A DNA stretch of 32,370 nt from a virus. A program made the translations under genes and the position numbers. The notes under the pieces are model-generated. The model made no database searches and was not told where the DNA came from. It was given only the letters and a program-made list of their open reading frames with translations. The stretch covers positions 1 to 32,370 of IMG/VR virus record IMGVR_UViG_3300012036_000010. One strand, 5' to 3'. This document shows positions 24,120 to 32,192 of this stretch, in pieces (the stretch's first letter is position 1; each line of letters starts with the position of its first letter).

Positions 24120-27100
24120 ATGTCCGGTCTTTTGTCAGATCCCAATTTTCACAGTAACGACACAGTACACAATTCAACCCGCATAGTAAGGAACGTAGTA
24201 GACAGCTACGGATTCACAGCGGGGCCAGACGAGGAATTCGGCCTCAACGACTCATTCCTCAACGGATTCAAGGGACGAGACCCTGAATTTGGATACAACG
24301 GACTAGGCGAAGTCACCTATTATCGCACCTATTCAAGGCTGAAAGAAAACGGCGGCAAAGAACACTTCTGGGAAACAATCAATCGAGTCGTCGACGGAAC
24401 ATTCGAAATCCAACGCCGACACTGCCACCGATTCAACCTCCCATGGGACAGGATGCGAGCACAAGACTCAGCACAAGAAATGTTCCAACGCATCTGGGAC
24501 TTCAAATTCGTCCCGCCCGGACGCGGCCTTTGGGTCATGGGCACACCATTCATGTGGCGAGCAGGCGGAGCAGGATTAAATAATTGTTTCGCACACGAGA
24601 CAGAATTTATCACAAGAGAAGGGATCAAAAAGCTTGGCGATTGCGTCAACACCACACAAAAGATTTTGACTTCTGGTGGCAAATGGGTCGATGCGAAAAT
24701 CAAAAGCTTTGGAGAACAACAACTTACTAAAGTTGTGCTCCGTCGTGGTCGATGGCGTAAAGTTATTCATGCCACTCCAGATCACCGTTGGTTTGTTCAT
24801 TCTAAATCACGAAAATTCGCCACAGTTGGTGCTGCCGATGATTCGAATAATACTTGTACTCGTGAATGTACCACTGAAGAGTTGAAAGATGGTCTTCGGT
24901 TGTCAATGAATTTTGGTCAAGGAATTAATAATTCCAATTTACGACCAAGTGCGTTTGGTATCGCTCATGGTGTCTGTTTCGGCGATGGCACAACCGGATC
25001 GGATAATGAAAGTCATGGAACATATTTGTATTTATGCAAACCCAAAGACGCACAGCTAGAAAGGTTTTTCCTTGCGTCCCATCGCACTGAAGCCCCAGAA
25101 AGGGGTGAACACGGTGCGATACGTGTTGCTGATCTCCCGAGAGCTTTTAGAAGGGCTCCAGATTTAAACGAATCGTTGACTTACCTTTACGGTTTCTTGT
25201 GCGGATATTTTGCAGCTGATGGAGACGTCACCGACAAGGGGACTGTCAGAATTGCATCATCTGAACGGCAAAATTTGGAACTTGTTCAATCTGTTTGTGC
25301 TATTCTTGGAATTGGGACGTTCGAGATCTCACAAGGTCTGCAGACAATCAAAAAAGATGGACAAGTTAAGAAATTTATTGGATATCGTCTTACTTTGATG
25401 GCCGAGTACCTTAATCCAGAATTTTTCTTGATCGATGATCATCGTGAAAGATTCGAAATTCGAATTAGTGCAAGTCGGAAGAAGATCTCCACATATCAGT
25501 CATGGTATGTCGATTCTGTGGAATCCACTTGTAGAACAGAAGAAGTCTTTTGTCCTCAAGTTCCTGAAACTTATTGTTTCACATTGGCTGGTAATATTCT
25601 TACTGGTAACTGCGGATTCGTCAGCACGAACCAAGACTTCCACGAAGACCCGGCCCAACCCTTTGCTTTCGCAATGGACATGCTCATGTTGGGCGTCGGC
25701 ATCGGATTTGACACAAAGGGAGCCGACGTAGTAATGGTTCGCAAACCCGTCGACAGACGAACCAAATACATCATCGACGACAGCCGAGAAGGATGGGTCT
25801 TGGCATTCATCGATCTGGTGCACTCCTACACACTACATCCCGAGTACGGCAGATTCACCTACGACTTCAGTGAAATCCGACCCAACGGAACACCTATTAA
25901 AGGATTCGGCGGCGAAGCATCAGGCCCCGGTGAACTCGAAAAACTATTGTTCCGTGTCGATGATTTCTTCGGCAAAATGGTCGGTCGACGCATGAACAGC
26001 GTTGATATTACCGATCTGATGAACATGGTCGGCAAATGCGTCGTCGCGGGTAACGTCCGACGAAGTGCTGAGATCGCATTTGGTTTCCCTGGCGATATTG
26101 AATATCGCTCGATGAAGAACCCCGTTCGAGATCTGAGCGGCGAAGAAACCGAGAAATTCTACAAGGTCACTGGCGACCTTTATGGCAAAAACCGTTACTC
26201 AGCGACCGTTGAAGACTTCACTGGATGCGATATCCAGAGCGATAAGCTCGATAGAGCAATTGACGTCTGGAACGCTTGCAACGATCGTCGCTGGGCTTCA
26301 AACAATTCAGTGTTCAGCGAAATCGGCATGGACTACACTGACGTTGGCCAGCAAACAGCTGCTAACGGCGAACCCGGTTACATCTGGCTTGATAACATGC
26401 GGGATTATGGCCGCATGAAAGACGGTTTTCAGCCTGGGATTGATGGTCGTGTGATGGGGAGCAACCCATGCTTTGCTGGTTCTGGAAATTTGTTTACAGA
26501 TTCTGGTTACAAAAACATTGAGAATTTGTGGAAAGAACAAGGAGCATTGTTGTTTGATGGTTTTGATGCCGACATGCTAGATAAATATGGTAGCCAATCT
26601 ATTATTAATAACAATGGAATTTCTAAAGCCACTAAAATTTATAAAACTGGTGACAACCAAGAAGTTTTTAGAGTTAAATTCAATGATGGTTCATGGATTG
26701 ATGCCACAGAAACTCATGAATTTATAGTTCTTAATCGTACTGTGCGTAGAATTGGTGGCGGGAAAAAGAAAACGTTTTTTGATGAGCAGCGATGCAAATT
26801 GGCCAATTTGCAAATTGGTCAATTGATACCTTTAAATCAGCAAGTTCATTTCGGCACATTTCATGATCCTGTTTATTCTGAGCTTTCTGGATGGTGTATT
26901 GGCGATGGGTCTTTAAGCCCACGATCATCTGGCCAAACAAGAGCAGAATGTACTGTTTATGATGAAGATTCTGTTGATGTTTTGCCACGTTTGCGTGGAT
27001 TGATGTTACAATTGTTTGAAACTCATAGTAAATCTAAAAATGTTCAGCCAGAGTATGCCGGTTGGGAAAGAGATTTTTCGGGTTCTTCATTTGATCATCA

Positions 27101-28571
27101 AGAGACTAGAATTGGTTCAAATGTTTTAGGTCGTCTTTTAGCCGAAGATGGTGTTATCTGTGGAAATAAACACCAAGTGCCCTTTAGCGTTTTAAACGGC
27201 ACGAAAGCCACACTTTGTGCATTCCTTCGTGGTTTAGCTTCTGCAGATGGCTATGTCAATTTAACTAAGAATTCTATTTCTATTAGAATTTGGCAAGTAA
27301 ATGATTCTTTGTTGCGTGAATGTCGTCTTTTGCTCAATCAACTTGGTATTGCGTCCACTGTTCAGTTTCGACACAATGAACGCAAATTGAAAATGAATGA
27401 TGGTAAAGGTGGTCTTAAAGAATATAATTGTAAGCCAGGTTGGGAGTTAATTGTTTCTGGTATAAAACAAACTTCTAAATTCTTAGATGATATCGGATTT
27501 ATTCAAGATTGGAAATCTGCAAAAGCCGTTCAATGGTTACAAAGTCATCGTGGTTCAAATAATTCTAATACTGGTAGATATGTTAACATCGAATCGATCG
27601 AATCAATTGGTTGGCAACCAGTTTACTGCTTGACTGAACCAGAAACCAATCAAGTTGTTGTTAATGGTTATCAAGTTGGACAATGCGTAGAACAGACCCT
27701 CGAATCGTACGAATTGTGTAATCTTGTCGAGACTTTCCCGTCGAAGCATGACAATGAAGACGATTACATGCGGACCATCAAGTACGCTTACTTGTACGGC
27801 AAAACGGTCACGCTCTTGCCGACTCACAATAACCGCACCAACCGCGTTATGCTTCGTAATCGCCGGATTGGCTTGAGCCAATCAGGTATTGTCCAGGCGA
27901 TGGAGAAGTTCGGGCGACGTAGATACCTGCAGAATTTCTGCGATGCTGCCTACAGCGAAATCCGAAGATGGGATAACATTTACAGTGAATGGCTCACCTG
28001 TCGAGAATCAGTCAAAGTCACCAGTGTCAAGCCGTCTGGCACAGTCAGCCTACTGGCTGGTGTGGCTCCTGGTGTTCACTTTCCTGAGGCCCGGTCATAC
28101 TGGCGTCGAATGCGTATTAATAAGAATCACTCGCTGGTTGGTATCCTTGCAGAAGCGGGTTATCACATTGAGCCTTCTGTTACTGATCCGGACAATACTA
28201 TCGTTGTCAAGTTCGGTGTCGAAGATGAGGGCGTCCGTCCAGTAGCCGATGTTTCGATCTGGGAACAGATGGACAATGTTGCTTCAATGCAATACTACTG
28301 GGCTGACAATGCCGTTAGCGTGACGATCAAGTTCGATCCGGATGAAGCCAAAGACATTCCCACGATTCTGTCTCATTACGAGGATCGAATCAAGGCAGTG
28401 AGTTTCCTGCCGAAGACGAACCATGGGTACGTACAAGCTCCTTATGAAGCTGCTGATCGTGAAGAAGTGAGGGATTATCTTGCTGGTTTGAAAGAGATTG
28501 ATATGTCTCAGTTGGTTGAAGAAGCCGTTGGTGAGAAATATTGTGATTCTGACAAATGCGTGTTGAACTGA
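24120..28571 (+). CDS. nrdJ: class II adenosylcobalamin-dependent ribonucleoside-triphosphate reductase with two inteins
   Basis: The frame codes for 1483 residues. Removing two inteins (342 and 405 residues) leaves 736, close to the 739 of the Lactobacillus leichmannii enzyme. It reduces ribonucleoside triphosphates to deoxynucleotides using coenzyme B12 to make a thiyl radical. The key cysteines are present: Cys 498 (after intein 1, in LNN|CGFVST, matching Cys 119), Cys 1189 (after intein 2, in NP|CVEQTLESYELC, the radical Cys 408) and Cys 1200 (Cys 419), spaced 11 residues as in the known enzyme. The C-terminal pair that is re-reduced by thioredoxin is CDSDKC (Cys 1475 and 1480). A GGAG lies 9 bases before ATG 24120. 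Extein parts near the start are A/C-rich and those at the end are G/T-rich. Confidence 0.95.
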   Translation: MSGLLSDPNFHSNDTVHNSTRIVRNVVDSYGFTAGPDEEFGLNDSFLNGFKGRDPEFGYNGLGEVTYYRTYSRLKENGGKEHFWETINRVVDGTFEIQRRHCHRFNLPWDRMRAQDSAQEMFQRIWDFKFVPPGRGLWVMGTPFMWRAGGAGLNNCFAHETEFITREGIKKLGDCVNTTQKILTSGGKWVDAKIKSFGEQQLTKVVLRRGRWRKVIHATPDHRWFVHSKSRKFATVGAADDSNNTCTRECTTEELKDGLRLSMNFGQGINNSNLRPSAFGIAHGVCFGDGTTGSDNESHGTYLYLCKPKDAQLERFFLASHRTEAPERGEHGAIRVADLPRAFRRAPDLNESLTYLYGFLCGYFAADGDVTDKGTVRIASSERQNLELVQSVCAILGIGTFEISQGLQTIKKDGQVKKFIGYRLTLMAEYLNPEFFLIDDHRERFEIRISASRKKISTYQSWYVDSVESTCRTEEVFCPQVPETYCFTLAGNILTGNCGFVSTNQDFHEDPAQPFAFAMDMLMLGVGIGFDTKGADVVMVRKPVDRRTKYIIDDSREGWVLAFIDLVHSYTLHPEYGRFTYDFSEIRPNGTPIKGFGGEASGPGELEKLLFRVDDFFGKMVGRRMNSVDITDLMNMVGKCVVAGNVRRSAEIAFGFPGDIEYRSMKNPVRDLSGEETEKFYKVTGDLYGKNRYSATVEDFTGCDIQSDKLDRAIDVWNACNDRRWASNNSVFSEIGMDYTDVGQQTAANGEPGYIWLDNMRDYGRMKDGFQPGIDGRVMGSNPCFAGSGNLFTDSGYKNIENLWKEQGALLFDGFDADMLDKYGSQSIINNNGISKATKIYKTGDNQEVFRVKFNDGSWIDATETHEFIVLNRTVRRIGGGKKKTFFDEQRCKLANLQIGQLIPLNQQVHFGTFHDPVYSELSGWCIGDGSLSPRSSGQTRAECTVYDEDSVDVLPRLRGLMLQLFETHSKSKNVQPEYAGWERDFSGSSFDHQETRIGSNVLGRLLAEDGVICGNKHQVPFSVLNGTKATLCAFLRGLASADGYVNLTKNSISIRIWQVNDSLLRECRLLLNQLGIASTVQFRHNERKLKMNDGKGGLKEYNCKPGWELIVSGIKQTSKFLDDIGFIQDWKSAKAVQWLQSHRGSNNSNTGRYVNIESIESIGWQPVYCLTEPETNQVVVNGYQVGQCVEQTLESYELCNLVETFPSKHDNEDDYMRTIKYAYLYGKTVTLLPTHNNRTNRVMLRNRRIGLSQSGIVQAMEKFGRRRYLQNFCDAAYSEIRRWDNIYSEWLTCRESVKVTSVKPSGTVSLLAGVAPGVHFPEARSYWRRMRINKNHSLVGILAEAGYHIEPSVTDPDNTIVVKFGVEDEGVRPVADVSIWEQMDNVASMQYYWADNAVSVTIKFDPDEAKDIPTILSHYEDRIKAVSFLPKTNHGYVQAPYEAADREEVRDYLAGLKEIDMSQLVEEAVGEKYCDSDKCVLN
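24585..25610 (+). mobile_element. intein 1 with LAGLIDADG-type homing endonuclease
   Basis: The intein spans 342 residues (156-497), from Cys in LNN|CFAHETEFIT to TGN|CGFVST. Block A begins with Cys 1; block B has HATPDHRWFV with the T-x-x-H. Two endonuclease motifs are visible, GIAHGVCFGDGT and YGFLCGYFAADGDV, each ending in an acidic Asp. The end is ETYCFTLAGNILTGN followed by the extein Cys. The DNA is more AT-rich and differs in codon choice from the extein, as expected of a mobile intein. Confidence 0.92.
26469..27683 (+). mobile_element. intein 2 with LAGLIDADG-type homing endonuclease
   Basis: The intein spans 405 residues (784-1188), from Cys in GSNP|CFAGSGNLFTDSG to YQVGQ|CVEQT. Block B has DATETHEFIV. 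The endonuclease motifs are SELSGWCIGDGSLS and CAFLRGLASADGYVN. The last residue is Gln rather than Asn, with Gly before it, so the end is not the canonical His-Asn; Gln ends are known in some inteins. The DNA is strongly AT-rich (many TTT, AAT and GAT codons) compared with the surrounding extein. Confidence 0.9.
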
Positions 28572-28598
28572 CACACCGTTTTTGATAATTGAGCAGAC

Positions 28599-28636
28599 AG
28601 ACCCCTGTAGAATAAAATTTATTCTATCAGGGGTCT
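28599..28636 (+). terminator. long hairpin after the ribonucleotide reductase gene
   Basis: AGACCCCTG (28599-28607) pairs with CAGGGGTCT (28628-28636), and the inner TAGAATA pairs with TATTCTA (28608-28614 and 28620-28626), giving about 16 base pairs with one bulged T at 28627 and a small AT loop. It lies 28 bases after the stop. The following sequence (TGTCGTATT) is only partly T-rich, so termination may depend on stem strength. Confidence 0.7.
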
Positions 28637-28665
28637 TGTCGTATTAGGATTCTCGAACGTATTAA
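28636..28665 (+). promoter_or_regulatory. candidate sigma70-type promoter before the helicase gene
   Basis: TTGTCG (28636-28641) and TATTAA (28660-28665) are 18 bases apart, each 4 of 6 to the consensus. Transcription would start near 28672, leaving GAGG (28686-28689) as ribosome site for ATG 28698. The upstream terminator makes a new promoter necessary here, but the match is weak. Confidence 0.35.
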
Positions 28666-28697
28666 AAACACGTTGATCTTACACTGAGGTATGATGG

Positions 28698-30323
28698 ATG
28701 AGAGCTGTACTGAGAGATAATAAACACGTCTATCTCGACACAATTTCGGATGCCGAATCCCAGATTTTATGGGAAGCGTTTACATTCGAAGATCCGAATG
28801 CTTATAGAACCACAAGCACGGCTCGTAGCTGGCAGGGAAAATATCGAAAATTCGATCGTATCAATAAACGGGTAGTCAGAACATTCTTAGGGCGTCTGGC
28901 TTTCCAATGCCGGAAACATGATCTCCCATTTCATGTTGAAGATCAACGCCCAAAATGGAAATACACCTACATCGACGAAAAGCTTGTCGATAAGGATTTC
29001 TTGCCCGGCATCACTCTCGAAGACTACCAAATAGCCGCAATTAAGAAGGGTATCAAGTGTGAGTGCGGCATATTCAAACTCACCACCGGGGCCGGTAAAA
29101 CAGAGATCATAGCCGGGATGTGTAAGGCAATTAATTGTCCTACTCTGATTCTTGCTGATATGACCGTTGTGGTTTCTCAACTTAGCGATAGACTGAAATT
29201 GCGTGAAGTGGCTAGTGAGATCGGTATGTTTTTCGCTGGCGAAAAGCCTAACGGAGAGCAGATCGTCATCGGATCTATCCAAAGCCTCAACCCGCCCAAA
29301 CCGCCCAAGGACGAGCCAGAAGAGGGCTCGTATAAGAACGAAAAGACATTCAAGCAGGCTCATAAGCGTTGGGAATCATCGCTTTTGGCTTATGAGACGC
29401 GGAAACGCAATTATAAGATGTTGATGGAGTATGTGAAGAATGCGGAGATGATAATTGTTGATGAATGTGATCACAGCAACTCTTCGACTTATAAGCAAGT
29501 AATTCGTAAGCTTTTTAATGGTCGACGTCGATATGGGTTCTCGGCTACCCCGTTTGATGATGAAAAGCCGATTTCGAATTTGAATGTCGAAGAGAATTTC
29601 GGCTACATTATTTTCGAAATGCAACGTAAAGAAATCGAGGCTCGGGGCCGGATCATTCCGTTGAAGTATCGAATGATGGTTTATGAAGACCCCCAATTCG
29701 ATCTTCATAATAAGATTGTTTTGGATGAAGCGACGAATCTGTTCATGGTTGAGAATCAGAGATTCCATGATCTAATTCTTGCTATTGTGCAATTCCATGC
29801 TGGTGAGAAGAATATGATCCTTGTGGATAGAATTCCGTTGGGTGAGAATTTGCTTGAGTCGGCTCGTGCGAGAGGTATGACTGCAGGGTTCATTTATGGT
29901 AAGACGCCAAAGCGGGAGAGGACTGAATTTATTGATCGTTTTGCTGCTGGGGACCTCGATGTTCTAATTGGAGGGAAAATAGTTAATAGAGGTCTTGACG
30001 TCAAGGGTGGCGTCGATAACCTGATAATGGCTGCTGGCGGGAAATTGAGATCCGATTTCCTGCAGAAGATTGGACGTGCTCTAAGGGTAAATAATAGAGG
30101 ATTCAGCTACGTGTACGACGTGCTGTTCCGATGCAATCATTACCTGTACGAGCATGGCAAAGCCAGACTCAAAACCATCGTCGATGCAGAATACGATTCT
30201 GCGGTCAATTTTGGACATGATACAATAGATGGTCCTACTCTCATCAAACGCAACTTCCGACCTCCGGCCAAGCCTAAAGCCGGACAGAGAAGAATTGAAG
30301 AAAAAACACTATTTCATCAATGA
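28698..30323 (+). CDS. uvsW: superfamily 2 DNA helicase (UvsW-like)
   Basis: This 541-residue protein has the complete SF2 motif set: Walker A TTGAGKTEI (129-137), DECD box IIVDECDH (252-259), motif III SATP (282-285), motif V GGKIVNRGLDVKG (425-437) and motif VI QKIGRALR (456-463), with a Q-type EDYQ at 108-111. The first 100 residues form an extra N-terminal domain. T4 UvsW of similar length and order unwinds branched DNA and controls the switch from origin to recombination-dependent replication. A 30-residue charged insertion lies between motifs Ib and II (PPKPPKDEPEEGSYKNEK). ATG 28698 has GAGG at 28686-28689. A 29-base overlap with the sigma factor gene couples them. Confidence 0.9.
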   Translation: MRAVLRDNKHVYLDTISDAESQILWEAFTFEDPNAYRTTSTARSWQGKYRKFDRINKRVVRTFLGRLAFQCRKHDLPFHVEDQRPKWKYTYIDEKLVDKDFLPGITLEDYQIAAIKKGIKCECGIFKLTTGAGKTEIIAGMCKAINCPTLILADMTVVVSQLSDRLKLREVASEIGMFFAGEKPNGEQIVIGSIQSLNPPKPPKDEPEEGSYKNEKTFKQAHKRWESSLLAYETRKRNYKMLMEYVKNAEMIIVDECDHSNSSTYKQVIRKLFNGRRRYGFSATPFDDEKPISNLNVEENFGYIIFEMQRKEIEARGRIIPLKYRMMVYEDPQFDLHNKIVLDEATNLFMVENQRFHDLILAIVQFHAGEKNMILVDRIPLGENLLESARARGMTAGFIYGKTPKRERTEFIDRFAAGDLDVLIGGKIVNRGLDVKGGVDNLIMAAGGKLRSDFLQKIGRALRVNNRGFSYVYDVLFRCNHYLYEHGKARLKTIVDAEYDSAVNFGHDTIDGPTLIKRNFRPPAKPKAGQRRIEEKTLFHQ

Positions 30324-31137
30324 AATCGTTGAATGGAAACTGACCCGGTATATCTGGACCGGGACCACTAGTGTAATCTACCGAAACTCCATCATGGAGC
30401 ACGCCAATGAGCTGATTATTCAACTCATTCGCAAACAGGGCCTCTACAACATCTACCGAGGTCATGATCCCAGTGCGTTGAACGAGCTTGTGCATGTCGC
30501 GTACATGCAAATCGAACGCACCCTCTACAAATACAGAGCCCGTGCTCATTGTCGCGGTTGCTTCTCGTATGATCGCCCCAATGCCTCGGTTCTTTATGAT
30601 CCGGCTGCTTTCGAGTTCGGGATAATCAATCCGGATCGATTGGTGCAGATGTACCCCAAGTGTCCACATTGTGGACAGGTCTTAAAGAATGACGGGTATA
30701 TCGAGCCTTCCCAAGGGTTGTATGGTGGGACTTATCATGTTCTTTATAGGGGCATGTCTAAGGTCTTTAACATGTGGTCGCAGGTGGCTCGCACGGTTAT
30801 CCTGGCGTATGTGAAGAAGGACACTCGGGACGTACGCAATGGTGATAATTACACTGAGTTTATCTCGCGTAAGCACTCAAATGGCAACAATGAGCAGTAT
30901 ACTAGTGCTTTGCTGCAGGCTAAGCGGGAGATGTGGTTTAATCCTGATTATTGTGATGTGGTTGATGCTTTGATTGAGCTTTCGAGCGAGTCGGACCCTG
31001 ATAAGAATTTCAAGAAGAAATTATGTACTATATCTGGAGTCGAACGTAAAAGTGTTGACCATGCATTGGTCGTCCTACGTGTAATGATGGAATTGCATGC
31101 TGAGAATTTCGATGCACGAGAATTGCGATGCAGTTAA
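30295..31137 (+). CDS. late transcription sigma factor (T4 gp55-like) with a zinc-ribbon insertion
   Basis: From TTG 30295 the protein is 280 residues. The start KKKHYFINEIVEWK resembles the N-terminus of T4 gp55, and the next part (ANELIIQLIRKQGLYNIYRG, LNELVHVAYMQIERTLYKYR) and FNMWSQVARTVILAYVKKDT resemble sigma region 2 as found in gp55. Between these two halves lies an insertion with C86-x-x-C89 and C123-x-x-C126, a probable zinc ribbon. gp55 guides host RNA polymerase to late promoters. An in-frame ATG at 30229 exists but would overlap the helicase gene by 95 bases with a poor ribosome site. The rest of the protein has a helical C-terminal part. The homology is by pattern, so I am fairly but not fully sure. 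Confidence 0.7.
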   Translation: MKKKHYFINEIVEWKLTRYIWTGTTSVIYRNSIMEHANELIIQLIRKQGLYNIYRGHDPSALNELVHVAYMQIERTLYKYRARAHCRGCFSYDRPNASVLYDPAAFEFGIINPDRLVQMYPKCPHCGQVLKNDGYIEPSQGLYGGTYHVLYRGMSKVFNMWSQVARTVILAYVKKDTRDVRNGDNYTEFISRKHSNGNNEQYTSALLQAKREMWFNPDYCDVVDALIELSSESDPDKNFKKKLCTISGVERKSVDHALVVLRVMMELHAENFDARELRCS

Positions 31138-31325
31138 ATCATATTACTGACGGTGCTTTCTTTCCTCATAAGTGGGGAGATCCTGTCAGTTCATTTGTTG
31201 ATCCCAAGGAACGAGATAGATGGCTAAAACGAACAAATCCGACTGGGTCCTCGCAGTCTGCACCGGCCAAGCCCCGGCGTTCGAAAAAGTCCAAGAAATC
31301 CTCGAAGGAAAAAACATCCAAATAA
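31128..31325 (+). CDS. small basic protein of unknown function
   Basis: This 65-residue protein starts within the last 10 bases of the sigma factor gene. The first half (FFPHKWGDPVSSFVDPKERD) looks like a real protein, and the second half is Lys/Ser-rich (KPRRSKKSKKSSKEKTSK). The second half overlaps the gene at 31220 by 106 bases in another frame, so only one of the two may be constrained there. Without this gene the stretch 31138-31219 would be empty. A nucleic-acid-binding tail is possible. It could also be a chance frame. Confidence 0.4.
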   Translation: MQLNHITDGAFFPHKWGDPVSSFVDPKERDRWLKRTNPTGSSQSAPAKPRRSKKSKKSSKEKTSK

Positions 31326-31714
31326 CGCCCAGGGATTACATTGAAGCCTGTCAGCGGAACGGGCTTAACCCGGACATAGATCCTACCTTTATCAAAATTG
31401 CAGAAGGTAGTGCTACCCTTGAGGATGTTAATCTTCTATTAGAGGATGTTGCAAGCTCCGTGCGTGATAGAATTCAACGCCGGATTAGGAAGAACCCTAC
31501 CAAGGGGCATATAACTCCAGGTGGTCATCAGAAACTTGGTAACATTCGACCTTCTGGAAGAGTGAACCCCAAGCGTAAACGATCGGGCCACACTCAGGAA
31601 CATGGTAGAGGTGAACATGGACACGACAAATCAACCGACTCCCAGCGACAATCCGCAGCCAACGAGTCCGCAGATAACGAACCCGATGGAAGAGATGGAG
31701 GCGATGCTGAGTGA
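31220..31714 (+). CDS. protein of unknown function before the small terminase
   Basis: This 164-residue protein starts at ATG 31220 with AAGGA at 31208-31212. Residues 1-95 look globular and helical (AFEKVQEILEGKNIQITPRD, LEDVNLLLEDVASSVRDRIQ), followed by a basic, low-complexity tail (RVNPKRKRSGHTQEHGRGEH). The last 98 bases overlap the small terminase gene in another frame, and the tail is probably shaped by that. Position before terminase hints at a packaging-linked role, which is only inferred. Confidence 0.6.
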   Translation: MAKTNKSDWVLAVCTGQAPAFEKVQEILEGKNIQITPRDYIEACQRNGLNPDIDPTFIKIAEGSATLEDVNLLLEDVASSVRDRIQRRIRKNPTKGHITPGGHQKLGNIRPSGRVNPKRKRSGHTQEHGRGEHGHDKSTDSQRQSAANESADNEPDGRDGGDAE

Positions 31715-32192
31715 GCTTGATGGCACACTCGCAGACCCGCCACAAGTCGGAGAGTTAATGGAGCAAGAATCCTCTAGCCAAAAAGTTACGCAGAGGATTA
31801 TCCAGGAAACCGACGACCAAATTGAAGAAGACGACCGTGACGAATTCGAAGACTACGTCATCGAAAAAGCACAAGCAATAACAAATCTTGTACTCACTAA
31901 CTGTGCTGAAGATCGCGAAGAAGCAACAGCCGCCATTCAAATGATCAAAGACCTGATTCAAAGTCAGGACAAAGTCGTCCACGGCGGAACTCTACAAAGA
32001 CTTCTCCAAGCAATCGACACCCGATCCAGCATCAGCCAAACCGTCGTCAAAGTCCTGGAATCTCAGGCGAAAATTCTATCTGCTCGCAAAGGTCCCTCTA
32101 AGAACATAACTAATAATTCAACCAATACAGCGGTTGGAAGTGCTGGCCTCGTAGCCATGCTCGAAAACGGTATGAAAAGTAAGGGTCAATAG
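31617..32192 (+). CDS. small terminase subunit (T4 gp16-like)
   Basis: This 191-residue protein starts at ATG 31617 with AGAGGTGA directly upstream (31607-31614). The N-terminal 70 residues are Pro/Gln/Glu-rich and disordered-looking. The body is helical with EKAQAITNLVLTNCAEDREE, then IQMIKDLIQSQDKVV and SISQTVVKVLESQAKILSAR, similar in plan to the central helices of T4 gp16 that oligomerise into rings. Its TAG overlaps the GTG of the large terminase gene (TAGTG). In packaging it recognises or stimulates DNA cutting by the large subunit. The assignment rests mainly on this neighbour and on the helical plan. Confidence 0.65.
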   Translation: MDTTNQPTPSDNPQPTSPQITNPMEEMEAMLSELDGTLADPPQVGELMEQESSSQKVTQRIIQETDDQIEEDDRDEFEDYVIEKAQAITNLVLTNCAEDREEATAAIQMIKDLIQSQDKVVHGGTLQRLLQAIDTRSSISQTVVKVLESQAKILSARKGPSKNITNNSTNTAVGSAGLVAMLENGMKSKGQ

